This document shows positions 27,244 through 37,906 of a stretch of DNA of 64,000 nucleotides, in pieces. Positions within the stretch are counted from its first letter, which is position 1. Each line of letters starts with the position of its first letter. The stretch lies in assembly GCF_022637395.1 (NCBI RefSeq), contig NZ_CP093337.1, forward strand, positions 1,968,001 to 2,032,000, in the 5' to 3' direction. Made by a program: the position numbers and the translations under genes. Under the pieces are notes generated by a model, which saw only the letters and a program-made list of their open reading frames with translations, did not search any database and was not told the DNA's origin. The stretch comes from Shinella sp. H4-D48 (GTDB lineage: Bacteria; Pseudomonadota; Alphaproteobacteria; Rhizobiales; Rhizobiaceae).

Positions 27244-28460
27244 ACGATCGCGTAGCCGTGCAGGGCAAGGGCAGCGTAGAAACCGAAGCCCGCGAGCAGC
27301 ATCTGCGGCGGCGTCATGGGCTCCAGCGCGCGACGCGGTTTCACGCCACCGGCACCGATCAGGCTCAGGAGCGTGAAGACGGCAAGGCCAGCGATGAGAA
27401 GCGTGAACGGCAGGCCGATACGCCAGCCGACGAATACGATGGCCAGCGTCACCAGAAAGCTCGCGGAAAGAAGGCCGGCTCGACTCTCGAAAACCTGACG
27501 CAACACCTGCCCGCCATCGAAACGGTGCATCGGCAGGAGGTTGAGCAGGTTGAACGCGCCGAGGATCAGCAGGAAGACCAGCACGGCAGCACCTGCCGCG
27601 CGCGAGCCGGCATCGTGCAGCGCGATCAGCGGCGGCACAAGGAAAGCCGACATGCCAGCGCCCATCAGCGCGCAGACCGCCACCTCGAAGCGTGAATTGT
27701 AAGGCCGCCCACCGACGGCGATGCCGCCGAGCAGCGGCACGAAGATCATGCGCACGCGCTTGTGACCGAAGGCCCGGTAAGCGGCCATGTGCCCGAATTC
27801 ATGCAGAACGATCACCGCCGTGAGAAAAGAAGACAGCAGCAGACCGCGCACGTTGAGCCCGAAAAACGGCCAGAGCAGCACTGTCGACAGGATGGCGAGC
27901 ACCATCTGCGTCGCCGGCCGCTCCAAAATGCCCCTCACCTCGCCTTGTCCCGTGGCGAGCCACTGATCGAGCGCCTTCATTTCACGGCGCAGCTGCACAT
28001 AGCGGAAAAGCAGGAAGGCGATGCCGCGATAACGATCCGTCTGTTCGACCGTCATCAGCGTTCCGCCCGGCACCGGACGCAGGAAACGCCGATCCACATA
28101 ATCCTCCCAGAAGGAAGAATCGAGCGCGCTGTCTTCGATGACGCGAGTCTCGCAGGCGATACCATCGCCATCGCGCGCTTCGCGCACCGACACTGTTCGG
28201 GTAATCGGTTCACCTCGCCGATCTGGGTAGCGGAAGGTTTGCCGGGCACGATCCGAGGAAAGAGGCTCGCTTGACAAGACGGAGGGATGCCAGTCGGCTT
28301 CGCTGCCAAGCGGGCTGACCAGCCCGGCAAGACGCGCCGGTGATGCCTTTAGAACCCGGCTGAGCCGCAGGGTGCGGCGGCCGACCGGCGCTGCGATTAA
28401 CAGCCAGATCAGGCCGAGATTGATTGCCAGCAGCAAGACAACCGAAACCGAAGTCGACAT
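27216..28460 (-). CDS. M50-family site-2 metalloprotease with N-terminal SRPBCC-like region
   Basis: 414 aa from the ATG at 28460, which has GGGAGG 6 bases upstream (an ATG seven codons earlier lacks one). There is one N-terminal membrane helix, then a soluble region (about 50-150) ending in a motif resembling the C-terminal helix of SRPBCC proteins ([14 protein letters not shown]). A multi-pass M50 domain follows, with HEFGH zinc motif (220-224) and the partner motif MHRFDGGQ, where LDG is usual. It is expected to be an inner-membrane intramembrane protease. The substrate is unknown. It converges with lipB, overlapping it by 28 bases. Confidence 0.78.
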   Translation of the reverse strand: MSTSVSVVLLLAINLGLIWLLIAAPVGRRTLRLSRVLKASPARLAGLVSPLGSEADWHPSVLSSEPLSSDRARQTFRYPDRRGEPITRTVSVREARDGDGIACETRVIEDSALDSSFWEDYVDRRFLRPVPGGTLMTVEQTDRYRGIAFLLFRYVQLRREMKALDQWLATGQGEVRGILERPATQMVLAILSTVLLWPFFGLNVRGLLLSSFLTAVIVLHEFGHMAAYRAFGHKRVRMIFVPLLGGIAVGGRPYNSRFEVAVCALMGAGMSAFLVPPLIALHDAGSRAAGAAVLVFLLILGAFNLLNLLPMHRFDGGQVLRQVFESRAGLLSASFLVTLAIVFVGWRIGLPFTLLIAGLAVFTLLSLIGAGGVKPRRALEPMTPPQMLLAGFGFYAALALHGYAIVYACDALIA

Positions 28461-28529
28461 TGCATCCTCCCCGGTCGTCATGGACCGGAGATTTCAGGCT
28501 AGCGGCGATTTCCTAACAAATCAGGAGTT

Positions 28530-30482
28530 TCAGGCGAATTCCATGATGACGGCGTCAACTGCCAGGCTTTCGCCGGGTCGCGCACGGATCGGGCCGACGG
28601 TCAGGTCACGCTCGGCGCGCAGGACGTTCTCCATCTTCATGGCTTCCACCACGGCAAGGGTCTCGCCCGCTTTCACCTCCTGACCTTCCTGAACGGAAAT
28701 CGACACGACCAGGCCTGGCATGGGGCAAAGCAACATTTTCGAGGTATCGGGCGGCAGCTTGACCGGCATCAGCGCATCGAGTTCGGCAAGGCGCGGCGCG
28801 AAGACGCGGGTCCGTACGGACAGCCCCTGCCAGTCGATGCGCATGCCGTTTCGCAACGGCCGCAACTGCGCCGTCACCGATTTTCCGTCAACCGCGCCGC
28901 GCCATACGGCATCGCCCGGACGCCACTCGCTTTCGACCGCATCCGTCGTCGCGAGCGCGTGGTAATCATCGCCGATCTTCACCACCCAGTCTGACCGTAG
29001 CCCTTGCGCTGGACGCAGGCGGTCGAGGTGTTTCGCGCGGCGCGCGGCGTCGGTCAGGTGCGCGGAGAGCGCGACACGGGCCAGCACCTGCGCCTCACCT
29101 GCGTTCGGTGTCATTGGCGCGAAGCCGTCGGGATATTCTTCGGCGATGAAACCGGTCGAAAGCCGCCCCTCCCGCCAGCGAGGATGCCGCATCAGCGCGG
29201 CGAGGAAGGGAACATTGTGCTCGATGCCATCGACGCTGAAGCCATCGAGTGCGTCGCTCATGGCATCGATCGCCTCCAGGCGACTCGGCGCCCAGGTGCA
29301 AAGCTTGGCGACCATGGGATCGTAATACATCGAGATTTCGGCGCCCTCGTAGACGCCGGTATCGTTGCGCACGATCGTTGAACCGGATTTCCCTTCCGCG
29401 GGCGGGCGATAGCGGGTGAGCCGACCGATGGACGGCAGGAAGCTGCGATATGGGTCCTCGGCATAGAGACGGCTTTCGACAGCCCAGCCATCAAGGCGGA
29501 TATCGTTCTGCGTCAGCGCCAGCTTTTCGCCGGCGGCAATGCGGATCATCTGTTCAACGAGATCGATGCCCGTGACGAGTTCCGTCACCGGATGCTCGAC
29601 CTGCAGGCGGGTGTTCATCTCGAGGAAATAGAAGTTTCGGTCGCGGTCGACGATGAACTCCACCGTGCCGGCGCTCTGGTAATCGACCGCTTTGGCGAGC
29701 GCCACCGACTGCTCGCCCATGGCACGCCGTGTCGCCGCATCGAGAAACGGCGATGGCGCCTCCTCGACGACCTTCTGGTTTCGGCGCTGGATGGAGCATT
29801 CTCGCTCGCCGAGATAGAGCGTCGTGCCATGCGCATCCGCGAGCACCTGGATCTCGATATGGCGCGGGTCGACGATATATTTCTCGATGAAGACGCGGTC
29901 GTCGCCAAACGCGCTTTTCGCCTCCGAGCGGGCGCGGTCGAAACCGTCGCGCACCTCGTCCTTATTCCACGCGATGCGCATGCCCTTGCCGCCGCCGCCA
30001 GCGGAGGCCTTGATCATCACGGGATAGCCGATTTCGCCGGCAATGCGCTCCGCGTGGGCGGCGTCCTCGATCACACCGAGGAAACCCGGCACCGTCGAGA
30101 CGTTTGCGGCATTGGCGAATTTCTTCGATTCGATCTTGTCGCCCATGGCACGGATCGCCTTGGGCTTGGGGCCGATAAAAATAATGCCTTCGGCCTCCAG
30201 CGCCTCACAAAAGCTGGCGCGCTCGGAAAGGAAGCCGTAGCCGGGATGGACCGCCTCTGCGCCGGTCTCCTTACAGGCAGCAATGATCTTGTCTGCGACC
30301 AGATAGCTTTCGGCCGCCGGCGCGGGACCGATATGGATGGCTTCGTCTGCCATTTCGACATGCAGCGCGTCGCGGTCGGCATCGGAATAGACCGCAACGG
30401 TGGCGATGCCCATCCTGCGTGCCGTCTTGATCACGCGGCAGGCGATCTCGCCGCGATTGGCAATCAGGATCTTCTTGAACAT
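28530..30482 (-). CDS. pccA: propionyl-CoA carboxylase, biotin-containing alpha subunit
   Basis: 650 aa. The biotin carboxylase part opens with FKKILIANRGEIACRVIKTA, with ATP-grasp loop KASAGGGGKGMR and EMNTRLQVEHPVTE. A middle BT-like region follows, then the C-terminal biotinyl domain with VVEAMKMENVL (biotin lysine about residue 616). The enzyme carboxylates propionyl-CoA to methylmalonyl-CoA. I chose ATG 30482, preceded by GGGAGG. Methylcrotonyl-CoA carboxylase alpha is the alternative, but the beta subunit at 36287 is PccB-like and supports propionyl-CoA. The two subunit genes are separated by about 5.8 kb of other genes. Confidence 0.85.
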   Translation of the reverse strand: MFKKILIANRGEIACRVIKTARRMGIATVAVYSDADRDALHVEMADEAIHIGPAPAAESYLVADKIIAACKETGAEAVHPGYGFLSERASFCEALEAEGIIFIGPKPKAIRAMGDKIESKKFANAANVSTVPGFLGVIEDAAHAERIAGEIGYPVMIKASAGGGGKGMRIAWNKDEVRDGFDRARSEAKSAFGDDRVFIEKYIVDPRHIEIQVLADAHGTTLYLGERECSIQRRNQKVVEEAPSPFLDAATRRAMGEQSVALAKAVDYQSAGTVEFIVDRDRNFYFLEMNTRLQVEHPVTELVTGIDLVEQMIRIAAGEKLALTQNDIRLDGWAVESRLYAEDPYRSFLPSIGRLTRYRPPAEGKSGSTIVRNDTGVYEGAEISMYYDPMVAKLCTWAPSRLEAIDAMSDALDGFSVDGIEHNVPFLAALMRHPRWREGRLSTGFIAEEYPDGFAPMTPNAGEAQVLARVALSAHLTDAARRAKHLDRLRPAQGLRSDWVVKIGDDYHALATTDAVESEWRPGDAVWRGAVDGKSVTAQLRPLRNGMRIDWQGLSVRTRVFAPRLAELDALMPVKLPPDTSKMLLCPMPGLVVSISVQEGQEVKAGETLAVVEAMKMENVLRAERDLTVGPIRARPGESLAVDAVIMEFA

Positions 30483-30558
30483 GCTTTCCTCCCGGCAGTC
30501 TTGTGCAGGAGTTGTAGCCACAAAAGCCCCGGCCATTCAACGGCAGCGCACGGGCACT

Positions 30559-31509
30559 TTAGTCGAAGGCAATATCCGCCCTCGCCTTTCGGCTCTTTTG
30601 TTCGCGCCAGATGATGAAAAGGCCAGAGGCGACGATGATTGCGATACCGAGCCATTTCGACGGCGTGGGAAAATCGCCGAAGATCGCGTAGCCGAGCACG
30701 GTTGCAGAGATGATCTCGAAATACTGGAACGGAGCCAGTAGCGACAGCGGCGCCATGCGGAAGGCGCGCACCACCAGCATATGCGCATAACCCGACAGCG
30801 CCCCCAGAATGAGCAGCAGGATGAGTGTGAAGAGCGACGGCGGCAGCGACAGCTCAAAGTCGCCAATGCCGGCATTGTTGCCGATCATGAGTGCGGCGCC
30901 CATGAACAGCGTTCCGCCGAACCCGGCGATCGTTTGCATGGTAAGCGGCGAATCGGCATCACCGATGGCGCGGTTCATGAAGAGATAGATGGAATAGAGG
31001 AAGGCACAGCCAACCGGCAGCAGCGCCGTCCAGCCGAACAGCACGAAACTCGGCTGGATGACGATGAGCGCACCACCAAAGCCAACAATGATGGCGAGCC
31101 AGCGCCGCCAGCCGACCTTGTCGCCGAGAAAGGCAGCAGACATCGCCGTCAGTATGAAGGGTTCCACGAAGTAGATCGCAAAGACATCCGCCAGCGGCAT
31201 GTACTTGACGGCAGCGAAGAAGAGCAGGCTTGCCGCGCCGTGGATTGCCCCGCGCAGGAGGTTGAGCCATGGACGCTTCGGGCGCAGCGTCGCGGCGCCG
31301 GCAGCCGTGAAGATCAGCGGCACGGTGCAGACCAACTGGAAGAAGAAGCGGTAGAACGTAACCTGCCCGGGCGACATGCCGGCGAAATTGGCCATGTATT
31401 TGGCGATGGCATCCATGCAGGGCAGAAGCAGCATGGCGATGGCCATGAGCGCCACGCCCTGCATGGTGTTTGCGCCGGACTGGCCGACTGGGCCTGCGCC
31501 TGCATTCAT
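30559..31509 (-). CDS. DMT-superfamily transporter, EamA type
   Basis: 316 aa with about ten membrane helices in two EamA repeats, as in the RhaT/YdcZ-like exporters. Typical features are the GVALMAIAMLLLPCMDAIAK start of repeat 1 and the APFQYFEIISATVLGYAIFG segment of repeat 2. The start ATG at 31509 has GAGGAG 8 bases upstream. Substrates of this family range from amino acids to metabolites, so none is assigned. It is divergent from the XRE regulator across 154 bases, which may control it. Confidence 0.85.
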   Translation of the reverse strand: MNAGAGPVGQSGANTMQGVALMAIAMLLLPCMDAIAKYMANFAGMSPGQVTFYRFFFQLVCTVPLIFTAAGAATLRPKRPWLNLLRGAIHGAASLLFFAAVKYMPLADVFAIYFVEPFILTAMSAAFLGDKVGWRRWLAIIVGFGGALIVIQPSFVLFGWTALLPVGCAFLYSIYLFMNRAIGDADSPLTMQTIAGFGGTLFMGAALMIGNNAGIGDFELSLPPSLFTLILLLILGALSGYAHMLVVRAFRMAPLSLLAPFQYFEIISATVLGYAIFGDFPTPSKWLGIAIIVASGLFIIWREQKSRKARADIAFD

Positions 31510-31663
31510 GATGCGTCTCCTCGTTACTTTCTCCTTAGACCTTTTCACTCAACTGGCAATGACGGATTTTCGGCCCCGCAGAGGCGGCGCGAAGCGGCGC
31601 ATTTGAGGTAGAAACGAGGCCTTCTCTGGCTGTAAACTTGCCGGAAACACATTGGAGGCCGCG

Positions 31664-32068
31664 ATGACCATTGCCGGCGAAAACAACACCATTCCCTTTC
31701 CTGCCATCCGTACCGACGGTGACACGCTGGGCGGCCGCATCTGGCGCGCGCGCGATGCCATCGGCGTTTCGCTGGAAGACCTTGCGGCACGGCTCGGCCT
31801 GCCGGAAGACACGATCGGCGGCTGGGAAAGCGACCGCGCCGAGCCGGACACCAAGGCGCTCTTCATGCTGGCAGGCGTTCTGTCGGTCTCGCCGTCCTGG
31901 CTGATCGCCGGCATCGGCGAGGCGCCGGGCGATCCCGCCGGCGACGAGCACCTCCACCCCCTGCTTCGACAGCTCCGCGAGGTGCACCAGCTGCATGAGC
32001 GGACAGGCAAGGCGATCGCCGCGCTCGAGGCCGAGGTCGCCAGGCTGATACAAAAAGATCAGGCCTGA
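31664..32068 (+). CDS. XRE-family helix-turn-helix regulator
   Basis: 134 aa. The HTH domain covers about residues 24-80 (GRIWRARDAIGVSLEDLAAR, then GGWESDRAEPD and the SPSWLIAGIG tail of the Cro/CI fold). A short C-terminal helix with heptad character (about 95-130) may dimerise. GGAGG stands 5 bases before the ATG. It lies between a divergent DMT transporter and frmA (78 bases downstream, same strand), so either is a plausible target; neither link is proven. Confidence 0.85.
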   Translation: MTIAGENNTIPFPAIRTDGDTLGGRIWRARDAIGVSLEDLAARLGLPEDTIGGWESDRAEPDTKALFMLAGVLSVSPSWLIAGIGEAPGDPAGDEHLHPLLRQLREVHQLHERTGKAIAALEAEVARLIQKDQA

Positions 32069-32146
32069 TTTTCACCCCAAGACTTGAGACAGCGGCCCGG
32101 CTCTGCAATGGTCTGGTCGCAAGAGAATCCGCATAGGGAGACGACT

Positions 32147-33273
<1,127 letters not shown>

Positions 33274-33274
<1 letters not shown>

Positions 33275-33747
33275 TGACGGCAGCCGCCTACCTGGTCGAT
33301 GTGCGGAGAATGGAAGCATTCTCCGCGGTCGAGCTTTATGCCCTGCTGAAACTGCGCGTCGATGTCTTCGTCGTCGAGCAGGCCTGCGCCTATCCGGAAC
33401 TGGATGGCAAGGATGCCGATGCGCTGCATCTGCGCCTGATCATCGATGGTGAGACCGCAGCCTATGCGCGGTTGTGGAAGCCGGAAAACGGCGGCCCGCG
33501 CATCGGGCGTGTCATCGTGGCACCGGCACATCGCGGCAGCGGCCTCGGCGGGGCGCTGATGCGCGCCGCGATAGAGGCCTGCGAAGCGCATTTCCCCGGT
33601 CAACCGATCTCGCTTTCGGCGCAGAGCCATCTCGAACCCTTCTATCGGTCCCTTGGCTTTATCCCGACTTCGGCGGAATATGTCGAAGATGGCATTCCCC
33701 ATCTCGATATGGCGCGGCCGGCCGAAAGCCAGGCACAGGCGAACTGA
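33274..33747 (+). CDS. GNAT-family N-acetyltransferase, ElaA-like
   Basis: 157 aa. The ElaA pattern is clear: LYALLKLRVDVFVVEQACAYPELDGKD at the N-terminus (described by parts), IGRVIVAPAHRGSGLGGALM as the acetyl-CoA-binding motif A, and LEPFYRSLGF as motif B. The substrate is unknown. It is translationally coupled to frmA by a one-base overlap, so it shares that transcript, but a direct role in formaldehyde handling is not implied. Confidence 0.85.
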
Positions 33748-33760
33748 AAAGACCGATCGC

Positions 33761-34234
33761 ATGAACGAAGACCAGCCCACCATCTTTGTCGATGCGGATG
33801 CCTGCCCGGTAAAGCCGGAGGTCCTCAAGGTTGCCGAGCGGCACGGCCTGCCGGTGACGTTCGTCGCCAATTCGGGGCTGCGTCCATCGCGTGACCCGAT
33901 GATCCGCAACGTCATCGTCTCCGGCGCCTTCGATGCGGCCGACAACTGGATCGTCGAGAACGTGCGCGAAGGCGACATCGTCATCACCGCGGATGTGCCA
34001 CTTGCCGGCAGAACCGTCGCCAAGGGGGCGCATGTGACCGGTCCGACCGGGCGACTGTTCGACCAGACCAATATCGGCATGGCCAGCGCGATGCGCGATC
34101 TCGGTGCACATCTGCGCGAGACCGGCGAAAGCAAGGGCTACAATGCCGCCTTCTCGCCGCGCGACCGTTCCGCCTTCCTGGAAACCCTGGACCGGCTTTG
34201 CCGCCGGGCGAAGAACGCGCGGGCAGGATCATGA
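33761..34234 (+). CDS. UPF0178 / DUF188 family protein (YaiI-like)
   Basis: 157 aa. The N-terminal IFVDADACPVKPEVLKVAER and the later IVITADVPLAGRTVAKGA are the conserved aspartate-rich blocks of YaiI/YqxD proteins, which have a PIN-like fold with predicted metal-binding acidic residues. No biochemical role is established. It follows the ElaA-like gene by 13 bases and overlaps the next gene by 4 bases (ATGA). Confidence 0.88.
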   Translation: MNEDQPTIFVDADACPVKPEVLKVAERHGLPVTFVANSGLRPSRDPMIRNVIVSGAFDAADNWIVENVREGDIVITADVPLAGRTVAKGAHVTGPTGRLFDQTNIGMASAMRDLGAHLRETGESKGYNAAFSPRDRSAFLETLDRLCRRAKNARAGS

Positions 34235-34887
34235 CGGCAGCACCGGCACGCAAGATCTACGGTCGGCACCTGCCTTTCTATGCAGGCATCGCCGCAGCCG
34301 TCTTATGCGGCGTGCCGGCGATCTTGATGAAACCGGATTTCGCAATCGATATTGCCGTCGTGGTGTTCTTCTCCTGCTACCTGGGAATGACGATCATTCG
34401 CCTGCCCTATCTGACGGCGGGCTATCTCGAACATCATGCCACCGACGCCGACGAACCGGTGTGGATCATCTTCACGGTCACCTTCGCGACCGCCGCCGTG
34501 TCCATAGGCTCGCTGTTCGTCGTGCTCAATCGCAAGGGGGCCTCGGGCATCGAACTCGCCCTCGCCTTCGCCTCGGTCGCGCTGGGCTGGTTTACCATCC
34601 ACACCATGGCGGCACTGCATTACGCCCATGTCTACTGGCGGCCATCGAACACGGAGACGGGACGCGGCGCAGGCCGCAGCCTTTCCTTCCCCGGCGACAC
34701 AAAGCCGGGCGCGTTCGACTTCCTGTATTTCGCCTTCGTGATCGGCATGACGGCGCAGACATCTGACGTCGCGATCACCTCGACGGCGATGCGCAAGGTC
34801 AACCTGCTGCACGCCATCGCATCCTTCTTCTTCAACACGGTGCTGGTCGCAGCCGCGGTGAACGCGGCCGTGTCGCTCGCCACCTGA
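34231..34887 (+). CDS. DUF1345 membrane protein
   Basis: 218 aa with about five membrane helices, including LPFYAGIAAAVLCGVPAIL and TFATAAVSIGSLFVVLN. The conserved DUF1345 stretch reads FTIHTMAALHYAHVYW, followed by FLYFAFVIGMTAQTSDVAIT. Function is unknown. The ATG overlaps the stop of the UPF0178 gene, and fghA follows 16 bases later, so it is embedded in the formaldehyde operon. Confidence 0.85.
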   Translation: MTAAPARKIYGRHLPFYAGIAAAVLCGVPAILMKPDFAIDIAVVVFFSCYLGMTIIRLPYLTAGYLEHHATDADEPVWIIFTVTFATAAVSIGSLFVVLNRKGASGIELALAFASVALGWFTIHTMAALHYAHVYWRPSNTETGRGAGRSLSFPGDTKPGAFDFLYFAFVIGMTAQTSDVAITSTAMRKVNLLHAIASFFFNTVLVAAAVNAAVSLAT

Positions 34888-34903
34888 CATCAGGAGCTTC
34901 CCA

Positions 34904-35737
34904 ATGAAAGTGCTATCCCAGAACACCGCCTTCGGCGGCATGCAGGGCGTGTTCGCCCACGATTCCGAGGCCTGCAAGGCCGAGATGACCTTCGCCGTCT
35001 TCGTGCCGCCGCAGGCCATAAAGGAGCCGCGCCCGGTGCTGTGGTATCTGTCCGGCCTCACCTGCACCCATGCCAATGTCATGGAAAAAGGCGAATACCG
35101 CCGCATGGCAGCGGAGCTCGGCCTGATCGTCGTCTGCCCCGATACCAGCCCGCGCGGCAATGACGTGCCGGACGAAATCACCAACTGGCAGATGGGCAAG
35201 GGCGCCGGCTTCTATCTCGACGCCACCGAGGCGCCGTGGGCGGAAAACTACCAGATGTACAGCTATGTGACGGAAGAACTGCCGAATTTCCTCAGCCAGC
35301 ATTTCCGCATGGACATGGATCGCCAGGGCATCTTCGGTCATTCCATGGGCGGGCACGGCGCCATGACCATCGCGCTGAAGCATCCCGACCGGTTCAAGAG
35401 CTGCTCGGCCTTCGCGCCGATCGTCGAACCGTCGACCGCCGACTGGTCCGCGCCCGCTTTCGAAAAATATCTCGGTGCCGACAAGGCGGCATGGCGCCAA
35501 TACGATGCTTGTGCCTTGGTGGCAGATGGCGCGCGTTTCCCGGAGTTCCTTATCGACCAGGGCAAGGCGGATGGCTTCCTCGACAACGGCCTGCGTCCCT
35601 GGCTGTTCGAAGAGGCGATCAAGGATACGGACATCAAGCTCACGCTGCGCATGCATGAGCGCTACGACCACTCCTATTACTTCATCTCGACCTTCATGGA
35701 CGACCATCTGAAGTGGCACGCCGAACGCCTCGGCTGA
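34904..35737 (+). CDS. fghA: S-formylglutathione hydrolase
   Basis: 277 aa alpha/beta hydrolase. The nucleophile elbow is GHSMGG (Ser147); the LSGLTCTHANVM block near residue 49 and the C-terminal YDHSYYFISTF (catalytic His) are typical of esterase D/FghA. It hydrolyses S-formylglutathione to formate and glutathione, completing the pathway begun by FrmA. It is probably the last gene of the frmA operon, followed by a GC-rich hairpin. Confidence 0.95.
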   Translation: MKVLSQNTAFGGMQGVFAHDSEACKAEMTFAVFVPPQAIKEPRPVLWYLSGLTCTHANVMEKGEYRRMAAELGLIVVCPDTSPRGNDVPDEITNWQMGKGAGFYLDATEAPWAENYQMYSYVTEELPNFLSQHFRMDMDRQGIFGHSMGGHGAMTIALKHPDRFKSCSAFAPIVEPSTADWSAPAFEKYLGADKAAWRQYDACALVADGARFPEFLIDQGKADGFLDNGLRPWLFEEAIKDTDIKLTLRMHERYDHSYYFISTFMDDHLKWHAERLG

Positions 35738-35757
35738 CACGACGATTTCCCATGGCG

Positions 35758-35783
35758 GGGGCGCATGGCTGACATGCCGCCCC
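35758..35783 (+). terminator. probable terminator hairpin after fghA
   Basis: Arms 35758-35767 (GGGGCGCATG) and 35773-35783 (CATGCCGCCCC, one bulged C) with a 5-base loop. The following TGCTCTT is only a weak U-tract. It would separate the frmA operon from gdx. Confidence 0.5.
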
Positions 35784-35788
35784 TGCTC

Positions 35789-35817
35789 TTGCGATCGGCC
35801 TCACGATGCGCAATATT
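35789..35817 (+). promoter_or_regulatory. putative gdx promoter
   Basis: TTGCGA (35789-35794), 17-base spacer, AATATT (35812-35817). The predicted start near 35823-35824 coincides with the first base of riboswitch hairpin P1, which supports the assignment. Confidence 0.45.
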
Positions 35818-35823
35818 TCTTCA

Positions 35824-35895
35824 CGGTAGACGGCTACCGCCGGGACATCCGGTCACGATCGCGGGGACGGCCTCGCTCCTTTCAAACGGAGTAGG
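35824..35895 (+). promoter_or_regulatory. guanidine-II riboswitch (mini-ykkC motif)
   Basis: Two hairpins, each with an ACGG tetraloop (consensus ACGR), precede gdx. P1 is CGGTAG-ACGG-CTACCG (35824-35839), all six pairs canonical. P2 is GCGGGG-ACGG-CCTCGC (35861-35876), six pairs with one G-U. The linker is 21 bases. The ribosome-binding site GGAG (35888-35891) can pair with CTCC (35876-35879), which abuts and shares the last base of P2. This fits translational control in which guanidine-bound P1/P2 releases the ribosome-binding site. Architecture, loop sequence and the downstream guanidine exporter all match the known class. Confidence 0.88.
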
Positions 35896-35899
35896 CAAA

Positions 35900-36214
35900 A
35901 TGCCCTGGATTCTTCTTACCCTTGCAGGTCTCTTCGAAATCGGCTGGGCTGTCGGTCTCAAATATACCGATGGTTTCACAAAGCTCGTGCCGACCGTCCT
36001 CACCGCCGGTTCCATGCTGGTCAGCATTGTGCTTCTCGGCCTTGCCGTGAAGACGCTGCCCATGGGCACGGCCTATGCGATCTGGACCGGAATCGGCACC
36101 GTCGGCACCGTCATTCTCGGTATCGTCCTTTTCGCAGAGCCGGTCACGGCCATGCGGATAGGCTGTATCACCCTGATCGTCACGGGCATTCTCGGCCTGA
36201 AGTTCGTCGCGTAG
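35900..36214 (+). CDS. gdx: guanidinium exporter, SMR family (Gdx/SugE)
   Basis: 104 aa with four membrane helices. Glu13 in LAGLFEIGWAVGLKYTDGF is the proton/substrate carboxylate of SMR proteins, and WTGIGTVGTVILGI is the conserved helix 3 segment. The sequence is of the SugE/Gdx branch, which exports guanidinium in exchange for protons, rather than the broad multidrug Qac branch. The start at 35900 is placed by GGAG 8 bases upstream; longer in-frame starts fall within the riboswitch and are rejected. Control by the upstream guanidine-II riboswitch supports the function. Confidence 0.93.
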   Translation: MPWILLTLAGLFEIGWAVGLKYTDGFTKLVPTVLTAGSMLVSIVLLGLAVKTLPMGTAYAIWTGIGTVGTVILGIVLFAEPVTAMRIGCITLIVTGILGLKFVA

Positions 36215-36286
36215 ACATAACTGGTACGGCCGGGGGCAAGAGCTCCCGGCAACGCCTCCAGATGGAAACCCACGACATCCGTTGTT

Positions 36287-37819
36287 TTACAGCGGAATGT
36301 TGTCGTGCTTCTTCCAGGGATTTTCCAGATCCTTGTTGCGCAGCAGGCGCAGCGCGCGGGCAATGCGCTTGCGCGTCGAATGCGGCATGATCACCTCGTC
36401 GATATAGCCGCGCTCAGCCGCCACGAAGGGCGACAGGAACCGGTCCTCGTACATCTTCGTGTGCTCGGCGATCTTTTCGGGATTGTCGATATCCTTGCGG
36501 AAGATGATCTCGACCGCGCCCTTGGCACCCATCACGGCGATCTGCGCCGTCGGCCAGGCATAGTTGATATCGCCGCGAAGGTGTTTCGAGGCCATGACGT
36601 CATAGGCACCGCCATAGGCCTTGCGGGTGATGAGCGTGACCTTCGGCACCGTTGCCTCGGCAAAGGCGAAGAGCAGCTTGGCGCCGTGCTTGATGAGGCC
36701 GCCATATTCCTGCGCCGTGCCCGGCAGGAAGCCCGGAACATCGACGAAAGTCACGACGGGAATGTTGAAACAGTCGCAGAATCGCACGAAACGCGCGGCC
36801 TTGCGACTGGCATCCGAATCGAGAACACCCGCCAGCACCATAGGCTGGTTGGCGACGAAGCCGACCGATGTGCCCTCGATACGGCCGAAGCCGCAGACGA
36901 TGTTCCGGGCAAAGCTTTCCTGTATCTCGAAGAAATCGCCTTCGTCGACGGTCTTGAGGATCAGCTCCTTGATGTCATAGGGCTTGTTGGCGTTCGCCGG
37001 CACCAGCGTATCGAGCGAGGCATCGACCGCCTCCACGGACTGGAAGCATTCGATCTCCGGCACGGGCGAAGTATTCGACTGCGGCAGGAAATCCACGAGG
37101 CGGCGAACCTGAAGAAGCGCGTCGACATCGTTGTCGTAGGCACCGTCGGCAATCGAGGATTTCGTGGTGTGAACGGAGGCGCCGCCGAGTTCCTCGGCAG
37201 TCACGGTCTCGTTCGTCACGGTCTTCACCACATCCGGCCCCGTCACGAACATGTAGGACGTGTCGCGGACCATGAAGATGAAATCGGTCATAGCAGGGGA
37301 ATAGACGTCGCCGCCCGCGCATGGCCCCATGATGACGGAAATCTGCGGAATGACGCCCGAGGCCAGCACGTTGCGCTGGAAAACCTCGGCATAGCCGCCA
37401 AGTGCCGCGACACCCTCCTGGATACGGGCACCGCCGGCATCGTAAAGCCCGATGATGGGTGCCCTGTTCTTGAGCGCCATGTCCTGGACCTTCATGATCT
37501 TCTGGGCATGGGTCTCGGAAAGCGAACCGCCGAAGACCGTGAAATCCTTGGCGAAGACGAAGACGGTGCGGCCATTGACGGTGCCCCAGCCGGTGACGAC
37601 GCCATCGCCGGCGATTTTCGTCTTCTCCATGCCGAAATCCGTGGAGCGGTGTTCGACGAACATGTCGAACTCCTCGAACGAGCCCTCGTCGAGGAAAACA
37701 TCGATGCGCTCGCGCGCCGTCAGCTTGCCGCGCTTGTGTTGCGCATCGATGCGCGCCTGTCCGCCGCCCATGCGGGCGCGCTCGCGCCGGACTTCGAGCT
37801 CGTGGAGAATTTCCTTCAT
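36287..37819 (-). CDS. pccB: propionyl-CoA carboxylase, carboxyltransferase beta subunit
   Basis: 510 aa, the usual PccB length. The crotonase-like carboxyltransferase blocks are [20 protein letters not shown], the oxyanion [29 protein letters not shown] and [19 protein letters not shown]. It pairs with PccA (encoded at 28530). The ATG at 37819 has GAGGG upstream. Propionyl-CoA from odd-chain fat and branched amino-acid breakdown would be its substrate. It converges with gdx, 72 bases away. Confidence 0.9.
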   Translation of the reverse strand: MKEILHELEVRRERARMGGGQARIDAQHKRGKLTARERIDVFLDEGSFEEFDMFVEHRSTDFGMEKTKIAGDGVVTGWGTVNGRTVFVFAKDFTVFGGSLSETHAQKIMKVQDMALKNRAPIIGLYDAGGARIQEGVAALGGYAEVFQRNVLASGVIPQISVIMGPCAGGDVYSPAMTDFIFMVRDTSYMFVTGPDVVKTVTNETVTAEELGGASVHTTKSSIADGAYDNDVDALLQVRRLVDFLPQSNTSPVPEIECFQSVEAVDASLDTLVPANANKPYDIKELILKTVDEGDFFEIQESFARNIVCGFGRIEGTSVGFVANQPMVLAGVLDSDASRKAARFVRFCDCFNIPVVTFVDVPGFLPGTAQEYGGLIKHGAKLLFAFAEATVPKVTLITRKAYGGAYDVMASKHLRGDINYAWPTAQIAVMGAKGAVEIIFRKDIDNPEKIAEHTKMYEDRFLSPFVAAERGYIDEVIMPHSTRKRIARALRLLRNKDLENPWKKHDNIPL

Positions 37820-37906
37820 GATCCCTCGGTTCCTCCCGTTCAGACAACGGCTTAGCATGGGGAACCGGGGGCTTGAAGAGGATTTGCCTAGATCGATGGT
37901 CTTAGG

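Noticed and set aside
35765-35899. An upstream in-frame start for gdx
   Set aside because: The extra 45 residues would be encoded by the riboswitch hairpins and promoter; SMR proteins start at the MPWILL-type helix.
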